The position numbers and the translations under genes were made by a program. A DNA stretch of 64,000 nucleotides, taken from the NCBI GenBank assembly GCA_033060915.1, contig CM065386.1:6616001-6680000 (forward strand). Direction: 5' to 3'. Of the stretch, positions 43,135-55,691 are shown piece after piece (the first letter of the stretch is position 1; each line of letters begins with the position of its first letter). Below the pieces are notes generated by a model. That model ran no database searches. It worked only from the letters and a program-made list of their open reading frames with translations, and was not told where the DNA came from. Origin of the DNA: Euryodendron excelsum. Taxonomy: Eukaryota; Streptophyta; Magnoliopsida; Ericales; Pentaphylacaceae.

Positions 43135-46100
43135 GCGATTTTGAACTGCAATTTACGACAGAGGTAATAGGTGTCTATTTATAGAAGATGATGATTCTTG
43201 CTGGTTGAAAGGCCAAATTTAAGAGGGTCTAGGTGAAATAAATCCCAAAACTATTTCCAATTCATTCATGTCATTGGGAATGTCAACCAATTTTCCCTTC
43301 AACCAAGCAGCAATTTTTCTTCTATCAGAGTATCATACAGACAAAAAGAATAGTGGCATTCTCGATATTAACCCACAAAACTGGGGGTTCACTTTTGGAG
43401 GCCAGATCACATGGTGTGTGGGGTGTGGTGCTCGATAGGAATTGAGGGGACACTGAAAGAATCCAAGAGCACGTGACCCTAGTCCCATACATGGCTAAAA
43501 AGCATGCATGGTGAATTTAATGATGACCCAGCAACAAAAACACTTTGTTGGACCCACGCGCCCCCCTCGAGCGTGATCAACACGATCAGTTGTTCACCTT
43601 GCAAGTACGCAGTGGTGGTTATGGATTTGGTAACCAGCTAATAATTTATAGGGTTTAGAAAAAAAATTTAGGCCAAATTAGGTTAATGGGCACGCTTAAG
43701 ATTTTTTTTTATTGAAACTGGCCCAATTCAAAATATATATAAAATAATATATTTCAATATGTATGTAATAAAATTTAATGTAAATTAGGCATATTTGAGA
43801 GTAAAAATTTTTTTTTTGACAAACTTGAGATTTAGTTTTAAGCTCAATGAAAATTATTTTTAGTATAAGATTGGCTCGAGCTGAACTTGGCCCTACACGA
43901 CTAATATCTACTCATGCTTAATATGTGACCTCATTGGTTTCTCTTTTTATTGTGATACTATAAATGGATATGCATATAGACTACTCTATATATTTATCAA
44001 GAAATATTACTCTTCAACACTACACAGTCATTTTAAAAGATTTCATTGCCCTTATGTCTGAATTGAAACTAAAGTCTCACTGCGTGCTACAAATACTGAA
44101 GAGTATGTTTAACTTTATTGAATAGTTATAGAGACTCAAACCCAAATATTGAGCAATGAAATTTAAGTTCTTACCAATTGAATTAAAAAGTTTGTATCTA
44201 ATTTATATACAATCTCACAAAACAAATGAGATGATCAACATACTTTGCTAAGCTTAGGGTCTGTTTCATTTGACCTCTTTGCTTTATAAGTCAAAAATAA
44301 TGACAAATCAATAAATCCGGCCAAACGAGCCATTAATAGAGTTTTATCAAACGTAAGATGGCTGAAATTCCTAATTAAAGAAAAATGGACTACGCGCGAT
44401 CTGTCAGAGTGGGACTGAAGTGCTCATAGGACCAAAAGCCTCGCTGGCAGAGATCTGTGCTGCGTACTATGCTACCACGCACAACATAGAAAGCTGCGAA
44501 GAGTGAGCGCGTGTGTGAGAGAGAAAATGATTGGAGTTTAAATCCCCTGTGGCAGTCCACCCTTGTATATACATACACTTGTCCACTAGTCAACAGACAT
44601 GTTTACAATAGGGTGGAGCATGAGCTCTTTGGCTGATGTGGAAGGGTGTAAATGGGTGGTTTTATTGTTCTGTTGACTGTTGTGGTGGTCTTCACACACA
44701 ATGCAACATACCATCTAGCTATTTTTTTATGGTAGTTTAATAAATAAGCTCATACGAAAAAAGGATATCACCAAACTTTGAGCAGTGACATGAAAAGGAC
44801 AATCAACAAGTTGGTCAAAAGTTGCTTCAAGAGAAGGGCTTTGACCAAACATTTACACCACAAAAAGACAAAAAATCCCATTTAAAAAGGCGAAAAGCAA
44901 AAGCCAGTTAAAAGCGCTTTTATTAAAATCACATTTTCTGGCTTTCTAAGGGCAGCCCACTATTCAGCTGAAGCTGAAGCCAACTGCAATGATCAACTGA
45001 GATTGGGACCTTTGGGGCTTTTGATTGAAGGTCGAGTTATCTACCTCTCACCTCCCAAAGGATCAGGTGGTCCATGCAATAACTTGTACGGGTGCACGTA
45101 GACCCGAAATACAAGTAAGCCAAACTAACTCGGCATTTTAGATCGAGTGTTACGGACCTTTTTAATTGAGCAAAAGTAAAGAATGGAATAGATAGCTCAT
45201 TTTGAGAAAAGTAAAATACCTCGTTTTATTAGAGGAGAATCAGTACTCGATTTTATTTGAGTAGAATCTTAACTCTTGAGAGAGCAGAAGTTAGGGGCAA
45301 AGTCAAAAATTCATCTTAAAAGGGACACAAACAACTCTATAAAAAAAAATTTAACTAATAATGCAAGCAACATTTAATATAACAAAAAAATTCTTTACAT
45401 CATTGGTTTACACTCCAAAAAAAAATTTAGCTGTCTTTTTCGCCAAATTTTACCTAAAATTTCAACAATTGGGTATGGATAAACAAAGGAATTGGGCCAT
45501 AGTAAGAACAGATCACAAACAAATAAAAAATAAGCTCAAATAGTAACAAAAATGAGCCACCATATATAAACTCATATAGAAAAAATGTCATTTTATTAGG
45601 AAATTTCTTTTTTGCCTTGATTCTACAGTAAATATAATATTTTTTAAAATTGGAGGGAGCCTCTTTACTATGTTAAGAAAAAATTTCCTTAATTTTTTGT
45701 TTAAATTTTATGGGGGATCATGGCCCCTTTGGTCAATACATGGCTTCGTCCATGGCAGAAGGCCTATTCAAACAATTGGTATTTTTCATTTCTCAAATTA
45801 TACGGCATCTACAATTATTTACAACATAAATCAAGATAACTCCTAATAACTAACAATATTATTCTAATCATATTTATTTAAATAATACCAATAGGGCCCT
45901 ATCTAAAAACGGTTCGTAACATTGAGTTGGTTCAATTTTAGCAAATGTTGATTTGATTTTGGGTTTAAAATTTTCATAATTGACCAATTGGTTACGTTCT
46001 TGCGTTGCTGATTCAGTGATACGAACCAAGAACCATTACATCTTATTCTCAATACTGATTTTGTCGCAATTAATATGAATACTTCTACACATCATTATGT

Positions 46101-46989
46101 ATAATAAGTCCAAATTTATACAGCACAATTAGAACAATGGTCCAACCCGACTCAACCCGAATGTCATTGGGTCGAGTCAGCTAGATTTTAAACCTTCGTC
46201 GGTTTAATTGTCGGCCCAAAAAGTGCCGTTTCAAGTCCAGGATTGTCTCAGACCCAACCCGATTCGTGCACATAGGATTAACAATGACTAGGCTTCTCAG
46301 TTTGGGCCACATCCAATAATGTTTGATTTTGCAACTAGTGTAAAAGTCTCTGTTTGAAGGTGTTTGAAGGCCATCATGAGATTTCATGATTATATATAGG
46401 GTGCACAAAGAAATTAAAAAATTTAAGAACCAAACCAACTCGAGCTCTATGGGTTGCTTTAGCTCGAGTCTGGATCTAAAAAATATTAAATCGATACATT
46501 TTGTTTAGTTCTTGGATTTGCATTTTCTGCATCCAAAACAAACCGAGAAACGATCTATATATATAATAAATGTTTGTATCAATTTGGGTTCCATATGAGA
46601 GGATCGGTTCGGTTCTGAGTTCAAAATTTTGAAATCGATCAAGATGGGGTCGGTTATGAATTTAGTGTGGACCCGAGCTATGGACACCACTAATTATATA
46701 TATCATTAAACTGGTGAGGGTTTAGGAACTGAATGCAATAGGTCCTGATTCTCTTTTATTGCTGATTTGGCTCTATATTATAGGGGCATCATATTCATAT
46801 ATATCCCCAATGTATAGATTTGTAATGAAGATGAGCAAAAACGTGATTGTCGCGTGCTTTTCTTCCTCGTCAAGAAACCAATCTCATATTTCTGATATGT
46901 TATCTTCAGTATTTCAGTTGGTCTCAAACACCCAAGTGCTAATCCATGAATCTAACGAGCACAAGGTCGTAGAGATACAGAGAGTGACT
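43135..46989. other. Intergenic, AT-rich with old repeats
   Basis: No gene recognised. About 45890-46692 is rich in GGTTCGGTTC/GACCCGA words and ends GGACACCACTA, like old hAT-type MITEs. The last 200 bases are the upstream region of OPA3; the frame is open above the OPA3 ATG, but the start at 46990 fits the family. Confidence 0.5.
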
Positions 46990-48437
46990 ATGGTGATGCC
47001 TCTTTTAAAGCTGGGCACTTTAGCCATTAGAACTATGTCCAAGCCCATCGCAGCCAGGCTCAAAAAGGGTGCTGGATTGCACCCTAGGTTTCGTGAATTC
47101 ATCATCAATATCGCCCAGGTTTTGCTATTTACAATCTCTTACTCTTTGTCTCACTATATATACGTAATCATAAATACATCCATGTATCATGTATGCATAT
47201 CTGGGTCAGGCAAACCATCGTTTCTCAACAATCATGCAAAGACGCATTTACGGACATTCAGCTGATGTTGAGATCCACCCTCTGAACGAGGAAAGAGCTG
47301 TTGAAGCTGCTGCAAGTATTCTTGGAGAAATTTTTGTTTTCTCGGTAAACCACTATTTTACATTCTAGTAGTAGTTCATGTGCCAGGATCCACATTCTCA
47401 CAAGTTACAAGTCATGTTTCTTGAAAATTTTAGACGGCATTGTTCGGACTCTATAATATTGGAGTAACGCAAGAAGTTTTTCAGCTCGATTTGTTACTCA
47501 CCGAAGCCTGCTTCAAGTTCCCATAGGTTGCAGGTATAGGTTTGATCTATGAGGTGCAAAGAAGCTCCAGAGCAGAAGCTAAGAAGGAGGAACTGCGCAA
47601 GCAAGAACTCGAGGTAATGATTCATAGCTTGTTCCGAGTTGCAATGAGTTCAGACTTTAGAAGGGATGTTCCGAGTTGCAATGAGTTCAATGAGTTCAGA
47701 CTTTAGAAGGGATGACAACTGAATGGGTTTAGTGCGAATTTTGCTAAACACTGCACCCCTAATAGAAAAACTCAATTCCACATTCCGTTCCAAACCCGTG
47801 ACGGGTTAAACCTCTCTCCAACCCAGCCCCATCCCACCTAAATTAATTGAGATTCGGATTGAAACAAGTTCAACCCGTATAAAATTTTCAAACAAAAATA
47901 ATCTCTAAAAAAATAAAATAATGCAAATTATACTAACTTTAACACAATATTATATTGAGAAAGAAAGAGTCTAAAATCTAAGACTAAAAAGTTAACATTA
48001 GAATCCTAATATTTACTTATAAATTAAGAATATTTTATGTAGTTAAATATAATATAATTATTTAGATATTTCATAATATAATCGGGCAGATTCGAAATGA
48101 AATGACCTAAACTACATCCGTCCCAAACCCGCATCGTGTTTTACTTTCTTCCCCATACCCCACCTCTAGCCCTTTTTTTCATACCCCAAACCCTACCTAT
48201 TAGGATTGGGTGAAGCGGGGTTCGGATTTTTCAGCTTTGATTGCCATCCCTATTTAAAACCCTGTTTTTGGCTCTGTTTAGGCCATGAAGAAAAGAAACG
48301 AAGATTTAGCAAAAGAGGTGGACTACCTGAAGCTCAAACTGGAAGAAGTGGAGCGCCTTGCAAAGGGAAGAAGTTTCCTGAACTGGCTCAAGTTCTGGCA
48401 TACCCAGGCAAATGAAGCTCAGCCCATTACCAAATGA
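46990..48437 (+). CDS. OPA3: OPA3-like protein
   Basis: Homologue of human OPA3 (optic atrophy 3), a small mitochondrial membrane-associated protein tied to mitochondrial shape and lipid metabolism; the plant role is not established. Four exons, 46990-47118, 47210-47344, 47527-47613 and 48282-48437, all phase 0, give 168 aa. Conserved blocks: MVMPLLKLGTLAIRTMSKPI at the start, HPRFREFIINIAQ, ANHRFSTIMQRRIYG, IHPLNEERAVEAAASILGE, FVFSVAGIGLIYEVQRSSRA. A charged coiled coil (AKKEELRKQELEAMKKRNED) follows, then a short Trp-containing tail. The third intron (668 bp) is almost wholly a MITE. The gene is convergent with the RTN4IP1-like gene, 298 bp between stops. Confidence 0.94.
47631..47713 (+). 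repeat. Tandem duplication, 37/46 bp, at the MITE edge
   Basis: GTTCCGAGTTGCAATGAGTT...AGACTTTAGAAGGGAT occurs at 47631-47667 and again at 47668-47713; the second copy has an extra AATGAGTTC. The repeat includes the first bases of the adjoining MITE. Confidence 0.85.
47708..48252. mobile_element. hAT-like MITE in OPA3 intron 3
   Basis: Inverted ends AGGGATGACAA and TTGCCATCCCTA; plant hAT MITEs commonly begin TAGGGATGGCAA. Length about 545 bp, no coding capacity. Flanking 8-mers (ACTTTAGA / ATTTAAAA-like) match only partly, so the target duplication is decayed. Confidence 0.6.
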
Positions 48438-48735
48438 GTTCCTTTACTTTGCACCTTCCAGACGATACCAGAGTTCTGTACCAAATCAAAGTACATTTAT
48501 TCGATGGAAGTGTTGGGAACAAGTTCTTTCATTTTGGTATTGATCATGCCAAATTTTTAAAAGCTCATTCACAAAACTCCCACTCGCTTCCTATACAAAA
48601 TGCTCGTACTTACTGTACAGGGAGGATCAGCAAATGCAGCCTCCAGTCTCCAAATAATGAAAATGAAAAGGGCAGGTAAAAGTTTGATGATTCTGCAAGT
48701 GGAATCTCAGTTTGGGCTCGAGGATGACTCCATAT

Positions 48736-51700
48736 TCAATCAAGTTCCAGCACAACTTTACCAGGAATGCGCCTTTTATCCTTGGCCTCATGAGCCTCTC
48801 TCACTTGTGTAATGGGAAATGTCTTCTCCACAGGTATTTTCAGCTTCCCAACCTCACAAAGCCTGCGAATCTGATCCAAACCTTCAGCATCCGCCCTCAT
48901 GTAAGTCCACCAATATTCTGCACCACAAATAAAACAAATACATTGGTCTGTTGACAACTAATGGAAATGTTTGGTCTGTAAAGAGGAAGTCTTGTACAAC
49001 AATGGAAATGGCATCCACCGTGAGGTCTATAATGGCCTTTCAATGAATACACAGCCCGAAAAATAAATAAAATAGAACAAATAAGGGACAGAGATGATCA
49101 AAACCTTCGTTTCACTTTCCGAAACTTGAAACAGAGAAGGACAAAAAAAAAAAAAGACCATATGCATACAAGATACAACAAAATAATTTCAGTAATCCGG
49201 GAGAACAACAGGCTGCATAGAAAATGCTGCAGGGAACAAAATTGTCTGGCTGTCCAAGCACCTTAAACTAAAAAAATGTAAACAAAAAGTTTCAGTTACA
49301 TATAAGAACTAAGAAGCATCCCACATTTGGGTCAAATCACATTATTGAATTGTATATCCAACTAAAAAATATAAACAAAAAGTTTCAGTTACATATAAGA
49401 AGTATCCCACATTTGGGTCAAATCACATTGTTGAATTGTATATCTTTTTCAGTCTGGAGAATGGAGTGCCATGTAATGGCACATCATATCAAGGGAAACA
49501 AGAGTTGTAATATAAGAGCTTGTTAATAGAAGTAAAAGTTTGACATACTACTCCTGAAACCAGAGGGTGGGCTGGGTTGGGCCATTTTTTCTTGGGGGAG
49601 AGGGGGTATGAGGTCCTATGAATACCATTTATTTCCTATTAACCATTTGAAGAAGATACTAAACCTAATAATCTTGTAAACTTTTCATTCTATTGCAGAT
49701 GTTGTCATAACACAACCAACTACAAGATGCAATCAGACACCTACAGTAAAATCTAGCACGCTAGATCTGGGTTTAATATCCAAAGAGAACTCAAATCTTC
49801 ATCTCTGAGGCAAATTGTGGTCATCCCCACGGGGAATGTATAATGACAAACAAAGGGAAGAAGAAGAATTAGGCACCAAGTAGATCTGCTTCTCTTGCAG
49901 TTCAATAACAACACTATTGGTAGTTAATATTGCATGAGCACTGCAAACACAATGTTTTCTGTTGGGTTTCTACATTTCAAACATTAAAGACTTATTTTGA
50001 AGAATAAATAAGCAATGGCAGAACACTCAAATGAGCAAGTTATAATGTGAAATGTCTAGCATGCAAACTCCTTTATTAAAACAAGACTAAAAACTTTGAA
50101 TTTGGTAATCAAAATCGCAGCCTTCCCCAAGTGGTTATCTCCAGCATTATATTTCATAAAACAAATTACAGAACCCTTTTTTCTTCTTCTTTATTTTTAA
50201 TTTTTTCCCTTTTCGGGGTAAGCCAAATTGCAGGAACTTTAAGACAAACAGAGGGGGAATTCTCAGACAGCCTGCCAGCAGAAATTCAGATAAAAGTAAG
50301 AAACAAACGACATCTAGCACTATCTGCAAACAAAGGACCTATTTTCTCCTACCATTAAAAAAGTAAAAGATTTACTTAAAAATAAACCTCCAGCATCCCA
50401 AGTTTCAGGTTTTCAGCTTTAAGGGATCACTTCACAACAACCATGTTTTTAACATTGGCTTAATGAAAATGTTCTTCAATCCAGGCACCAGGTGAAGTGA
50501 CAGAGACATGGGCCCTCTAAATCAATATCATCTTTGAAGGGAACAGAAATTATTGACAATGTATCTTTGGTTGAGGTCTCCTCCAACTATCTCAGAATTT
50601 TATCAACTTCTTGTTACTATTGTTCCGTAAGGTCTAACAGAGATAACTTATCAAACCAGTTAACACATTAAACCATGTAACCAGAGGTAAGAGAGCAAGA
50701 AATCTCCTTTCTAGCTTCAGTTTCTCCTTTTCAATGAATCTTAAGTTCATAAACCTACCAGCCTATAAAACACGTAAGTTATAAGCACTAGAGGAGAAAA
50801 TATTCAACTAAACCTTACAATTTAGAACGACAATCATTCACATCTAATTTCCTCTAAATAACATGATCCAATCATGATGCTATAAAGAGACTTCTGTACC
50901 TATTCCATGAGAATATCGGTATTGAATCTGTTTCTTCAGCAAAATAGCCGTAGCGGTAGGGAGCCCTATAGCCAGCCCATACCTGTCAGCCAGTGATGCT
51001 GCCTCCCCCTGCAGGAAAAGACAGCCAAAATTTTCCAACTGTTAATGCGGCAGCATAGATGGAAGAAGCATGTGAAGATTCCAAAATTAGTGAAAAAGGT
51101 AGTTAAAGATTCCATCTCACTTGCAATGTCATATAGTGTCCACCTCTCTTTAAAAGATTGATGCCTGTTCTTTCTGTATCCAGAACACCAATTGTGTCCA
51201 GAACAGCATCAAATTGCCCCTTTATTGCTAATTCAATATCCTATAAATCAAAAATTTTAAAAAGAAAAGGAAAGTGTTAGCTCTATGTGGAAATATTAAA
51301 GTTCTATAATCAACCCAAAGTATAGAATGGAAGACGTGCAATAGACAATCATCAAAATCTCCAACAACTGGCAACGGTACAAAGGAGACTCACACTTTAT
51401 AGACCATCACCTGAGTAGTATAGTCCACAGCCTGCTCAGCACCAGCTGCCAGAACTCGATCTATACTTTCACTACCACAAGTAGATGAAACATCGCACCC
51501 TGCAGCCACTGCAAGCTGAATTGCTGCAAAACCGACAGCTCCTCCTCCACCAACCACCAACACCCTTTGCCTGTAGAGATGAGAGTGAAAATGCAATCAT
51601 GAGGAAATAACCAAATCTTCCACAATCCACACGGAAATACTATCTAAAATTTGGATGTCATATTCATCCCTTTCATCTCAAGCACTGAACACCATAAAGC

Positions 51701-53650
51701 CATGAAATCATTTGGGACAACCACATGCTTTACCACCAAGGTGGGAGTTGGCGGGGGTTGGATTATAGCAATCAAAAGCAAATTCTGAAGACGCTGTTAA
51801 GGCAATAAAGGAAGGCCCCAAACAAGGTTATGTTTACCAAGCACTGGTTGAAGACTCAAGATTTTTAATGCATAGGTGCAACTGCACCATCTCTCAAGTT
51901 CCACGGGAAGGAAACCAGTGTGCAGATATTCTGGCCAAAATGGGAAACGCTAAAGATGAACTCCTGGTGGTTATAGAGGACCCCCCAGAAGAAGTCTGCC
52001 ATGCTCTTATTGCCAACATGCTTGGCACCTCCTTCCCAAGGGGGTAGCCATGTGGTTTCTTTTCTTTTTTCCTTTCTCCTTTTTTGCTTTTTTTCATTCT
52101 GTAGTACCAAAAAAAAAAAAAGCAAATTCATACTCCAAAACAAAATGTTACTTCAGAATTTCAAGCATACCCTTGGGTAATCCTAGCAGTACTTTTTAAA
52201 GCACGCCATGCAGTCAGGGCAGCAAAAGGAATGGCACTTGCTTCCTGCATGGTCACAATAATAGAAAAACAGTTTGTGAATATGTATTTATAATTTAATG
52301 CATCTGAATAACAGTTAAAAAGGGAAAATGGTAAACTTAATAAATCATATGATTATCAGAAAACAAGATCATACAAATAGACAAAAAGGATGGGAAGATA
52401 ACTTTTCCAAACATATTATTAGGTACAACATTGAAAACCTACCACCAGTGACAAATTGGTGCCCTCCCAACATAATCCAGACAGAGAAAGAAAAAATACT
52501 GACACAATCATATTTAGGAAATTGTTATACTCATAATCACAATATACTCTTACGGCATACCACATGTGAGATTGATACTGGTTTTGCAGTAACTTCATCT
52601 TCTGAAAGAATTGCATAGTCAGTATAAGTACCCCTCAATGCAGTTGGATGCAGTGCGCCAAAAACTTCCTCCCCAACACTAACCGACCGGACTGAAGCTC
52701 CAATAGCCGCAACTTCACCACTAACATCACGGCCCAAAATGAGTGGCAAAAGTGTTTCGAATAAGGAACGACCATAGCCTGATCGCATCTGGAAAAATTT
52801 AAAATTTATAATATTGGATTAACACACTCTGATACATGATTCATATATCAAAGCAAAGTGTAACAGATTTACATTCCCAAAGATAAAAGAGTAGTGCCCA
52901 AGCAAAGTGTAGCAGATTTAATTCTCCCTCACTCTTGACAACCAAAACAATAGGATACAGAAAATGCTTTAGTCACCAACAAAACGGAGACTAAGATAAA
53001 ATAAAATAAATTCATTACATTATGAAACAAATTCTATAGAGTAGATGCCTCCACTAATGTAAGATGCTATTATATAAATGATCAGCAATCGGGAATACAA
53101 CAAACCAATCAAATTCCAAGTACATCAAATAGAACAACAAAAAATACTGACGTTTGGTCAGGTTGCTGCAAAACCATCAGAAAAGATTGTAAAACATCTT
53201 GACCTCGCACAACTTGGCTCAGCTGGACAAATTCTGTAGAATTCTTTATGTTCTCGGCAACTAACAATATTTAATGCATACCTGACTTTCTTTCATTTTC
53301 CTAAGTTTTCTCAGCAACCAAACCAGTCATGAAAATGGATAGAAAACAATGATTTGAAACAGAAACGTGGAGGAACTTACTCTCGTATCGAGAGGATTAA
53401 CGGACACGGCACGAGCGCGAACAAGCACCTCGTTGGGCTTCAGATTAGGAACAGTGACATCATTACGGAGTTCAAGAACTTCAGGCCCACCAAACCGCGG
53501 CAAAAGCACAGCTCTGCAATTGGTAACAATACACCTAAACCCTAGCTTCCTCGAAGACGACGACGACGACGGCGAGCAAAGCCACCACTCGGAATCGGCA
53601 GCTCCAACTGCTGCATTTCTCAATCCATTGAACCTCGATAACAACCGCAT
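48736..53650 (-). CDS. RTN4IP1-like mitochondrial NAD(P)H oxidoreductase (zinc-less MDR family)
   Basis: Medium-chain dehydrogenase/reductase related to quinone oxidoreductase and to human RTN4IP1, a mitochondrial protein linked to coenzyme Q metabolism; the plant substrate is unknown. Seven exons in phase: 53650-53381, 52788-52561, 52244-52171, 51570-51411, 51240-51121, 51008-50900 and 48917-48736, giving 380 aa. The N-terminus (MRLLSRFNGLRNAA, Arg/Ser-rich to about residue 45) looks like a presequence. GroES-like domain: AVLLPRFGGPEVLELR, AVSVNPLDTR, LILGRDVSGEVAAIG, EVFGALHPTALRGTYTDYA. Rossmann fold: VLVVGGGGAVGFAAIQLA (Gly motif near 198-204), then GAEQAVDYTTQ and DAVLDTIG. End: KLKIPVEKTFPI and IPGKVVLELD. 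Zinc Cys ligands are absent, as in the subfamily. The ATG at 53650 was chosen over upstream 53761 on family grounds. Intron 3 carries a LINE fragment. Confidence 0.94.
49266..49445 (+). repeat. About 90-bp tandem duplication in an RTN4IP1-like intron
   Basis: Units 49266-49359 and 49360-49445 share AACAAAAAGTTTCAGTTACA, TCCCACATTTGGGTCAAATC and TTGAATTGTATATC; the second lacks a short AACTAAG insertion. Confidence 0.9.
51774..51785 (+). repeat. Target-site duplication of LINE fragment, left
   Basis: AAAAGCAAATTC, repeated at 52118-52129 after the poly(A) tract. Confidence 0.85.
51786..52120 (+). mobile_element. 5'-truncated LINE (RNase H end) in RTN4IP1-like intron 3
   Basis: About 335 bp inserted antisense to the host gene. 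It starts inside a reading frame that is open for 87 codons to TAG at 52045-52047 and resembles the RNase H end of plant LINE ORF2: AVKAIKEGPKQGYVYQALVE, CTISQVPREGNQCADILAKM, then VIEDPPEEV and MLGTSFPRG. A short 3' UTR and a run of 13 A follow, then the 12-bp target duplication. Truncation at the 5' end is usual for LINE insertions. The absence of stops suggests recent insertion. Confidence 0.85.
52118..52129 (+). repeat. Target-site duplication of LINE fragment, right
   Basis: Copy of 51774-51785; its first bases merge with the poly(A) tail. Confidence 0.85.
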
Positions 53651-55691
53651 CGTCAGTAAGCACAATAACCGCAAGTTCCTGAAGTCCGACTCAAAAACTC
53701 GAACGCATGTAGAGAAGTAGGCGAAGAAGAAGCAGTGAGTGTTAGGGTTTTTGCAGTCCAAGTCACTTGTTGAAGAGAGAGAAATGTTCTAGAGAGAGAG
53801 AGAGAGGAACGTGTATGTGTTTCTATCCGCAGGAGAGAAGGATTGAGTCTCATGAACGCGCCTTTGTCAAGTCCATAGCGGGTTCCAGGTTTATGGCTCT
53901 CTCCTCTCTATGCATTTATGCTTTTGGGCCCTTTGATTTTGAGTGAGGTGAGGTCTTGTGGGACGAAACCGGTTGTATTCAGTACCCAAAATTATGCTTA
54001 GCAACCCGACAATCAGCTGACCATTAGACCTAGGGTTGCATAAAAGAATTGAAAGAATGGAGAATCAAATTAATCCCATTTTTTTTTAGTAAGTTTGGTT
54101 TGGGTCTGTAAGGTTTCGTTTGATTCTAAATTTAAAAATTGATAACTTAATAAATTTAGTTCGATTTTCCGGTTAACACCTTTTAAGACTCAAACCGATT
54201 TGAGAACTATCCCAAACCAAACCCAACACAATATCCGTTCTTTTATGTTATAAAATTATATATACCTATTATATATAGGTTTCTAAATTATTATTTATTG
54301 TGCTTAAATATTATTAAATTGTTCTCGATGTTGTTTGTTTTAATCTTTTTGGAAAATTAAAGATACAAATCAAGTATGGTTTTTAAATTTTTAATTGAAT
54401 AAATCAAACTTTTTATTAATTCAAAATAGGCATCTGACTCGAGCGGACTAAGCCAACCCGAACCAAACTAAATCGTGGAATCGATCTGAACCAACCAGAA
54501 TGGACAATATTCGGTTTTCTTCGATGCCATTGAGTGATTGGTTCAGTCTTAGGTCTAAAACTCTAAAATTGATCAAGATCAGTTCGGTTCTGCATTTGGC
54601 ATAGACTCATACTAACTTAACCTATGCACACCCTATCACATTAAATAATAACATGTCAAATACACAAAAAAAAATTATAATAATAATAATACCTAAAATT
54701 ATGGGTAGTACCTTTCTATTAGATGTTTCTCTCATTTATTAATAAGAGTAGACCTACACTCCGGGATAGGGTGCCATGACACTCCTAATTTTTGTGTAGC
54801 CCTCCACTATATGGTGTGTGTATAATGTTCAACAATGATACATTATATAGACGCTCACAATTTAAAAGCATCGTTAAGGTGGTAACCCAATAACATATTA
54901 AATTTTTTGTATAACAGATTGTGAATTCTACTCATTCTTGTCCAAGAAACAATTAATGTCTTTTTTTCTCTCCATATTTTGCTAATGTGGAAAAAGAGTT
55001 AGTTTTATTTTTCATATAAAATTTTTTTCTATCTCATAATATATTTCTCATGTTTGATTTTAGAGACATGTGCAAAGAAAAACATAAAACAATTATATAA
55101 GTAATAAAAATTTGTGTTTCAAGTTTTGAAACCTACAAAACAAAATCTTGGTTCTGCCCTGTTGATTTGTAAGCTGCGGAACTTCATTACACCACTTGCT
55201 CACAGACGATGAGATAACAGGAGACCAGTCACACTTCCATGTTACCCTATCCTTCTTGATTTTCTCAGCAGCCAAACAACGCATAATCCTGTTTGTCTAT
55301 TGCAGAGAGAAAACAAAAGAATATAACTGAAATCTACTTTTTCTATTAATTTTCTAGCTTGTAGCCCTGAAACCAAATATCTCCTGCTCCCCGACCTAAC
55401 CCCATGTCTGGTGCCACTGATGAGTTCAAGATAGGCATGGCAGTCTCACAATTCCAAGTTTTTCTCTTGATTCTTCCCTATGACTTCTCAGTGATCAAAC
55501 AGATCCTATGGGAAAACCCCAACTCAGTTGTAGTGAGCTGGGCCTAAAGACACTGTTCTGTTGTTAAAATGATAGCACCAAACAGAGAATTGTTACCCAT
55601 ACAAAAGAAAAAGAAAATTTGAACTGAATTTGAAATCAAGTTGAAATAACAATCCAAGAGAGAGATACAAAAGACTTCAAACTACCCACTC
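53651..55691. other. Intergenic: 5' flank of RTN4IP1-like gene and 3' flank of SHH2
   Basis: 5' UTR and promoter of the RTN4IP1-like gene to about 53900 (GA-rich), then a MITE-like repeat (54031-54635), then AT-rich DNA. A 63-codon minus-strand frame at 55093-55284 has no family resemblance that I can name. Confidence 0.5.
54031..54635. mobile_element. Probable hAT-like MITE
   Basis: Inverted ends TAGGGTTGCATA and TATGCACACCCTA, interior AT-rich with GGTTCGG/AACCGAACC-like words and no coding capacity. No clear 8-bp duplication at the flanks, so the call is tentative. Confidence 0.45.

Noticed and set aside
53354..53720. Plus-strand frames opposite exon 1 of the RTN4IP1-like gene
   Set aside because: Shadow frames of the real minus-strand exon.
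55093..55284. 63-codon minus-strand frame downstream of SHH2
   Set aside because: No family, no splice partner; AT-rich tail of hydrophobic residues looks random.
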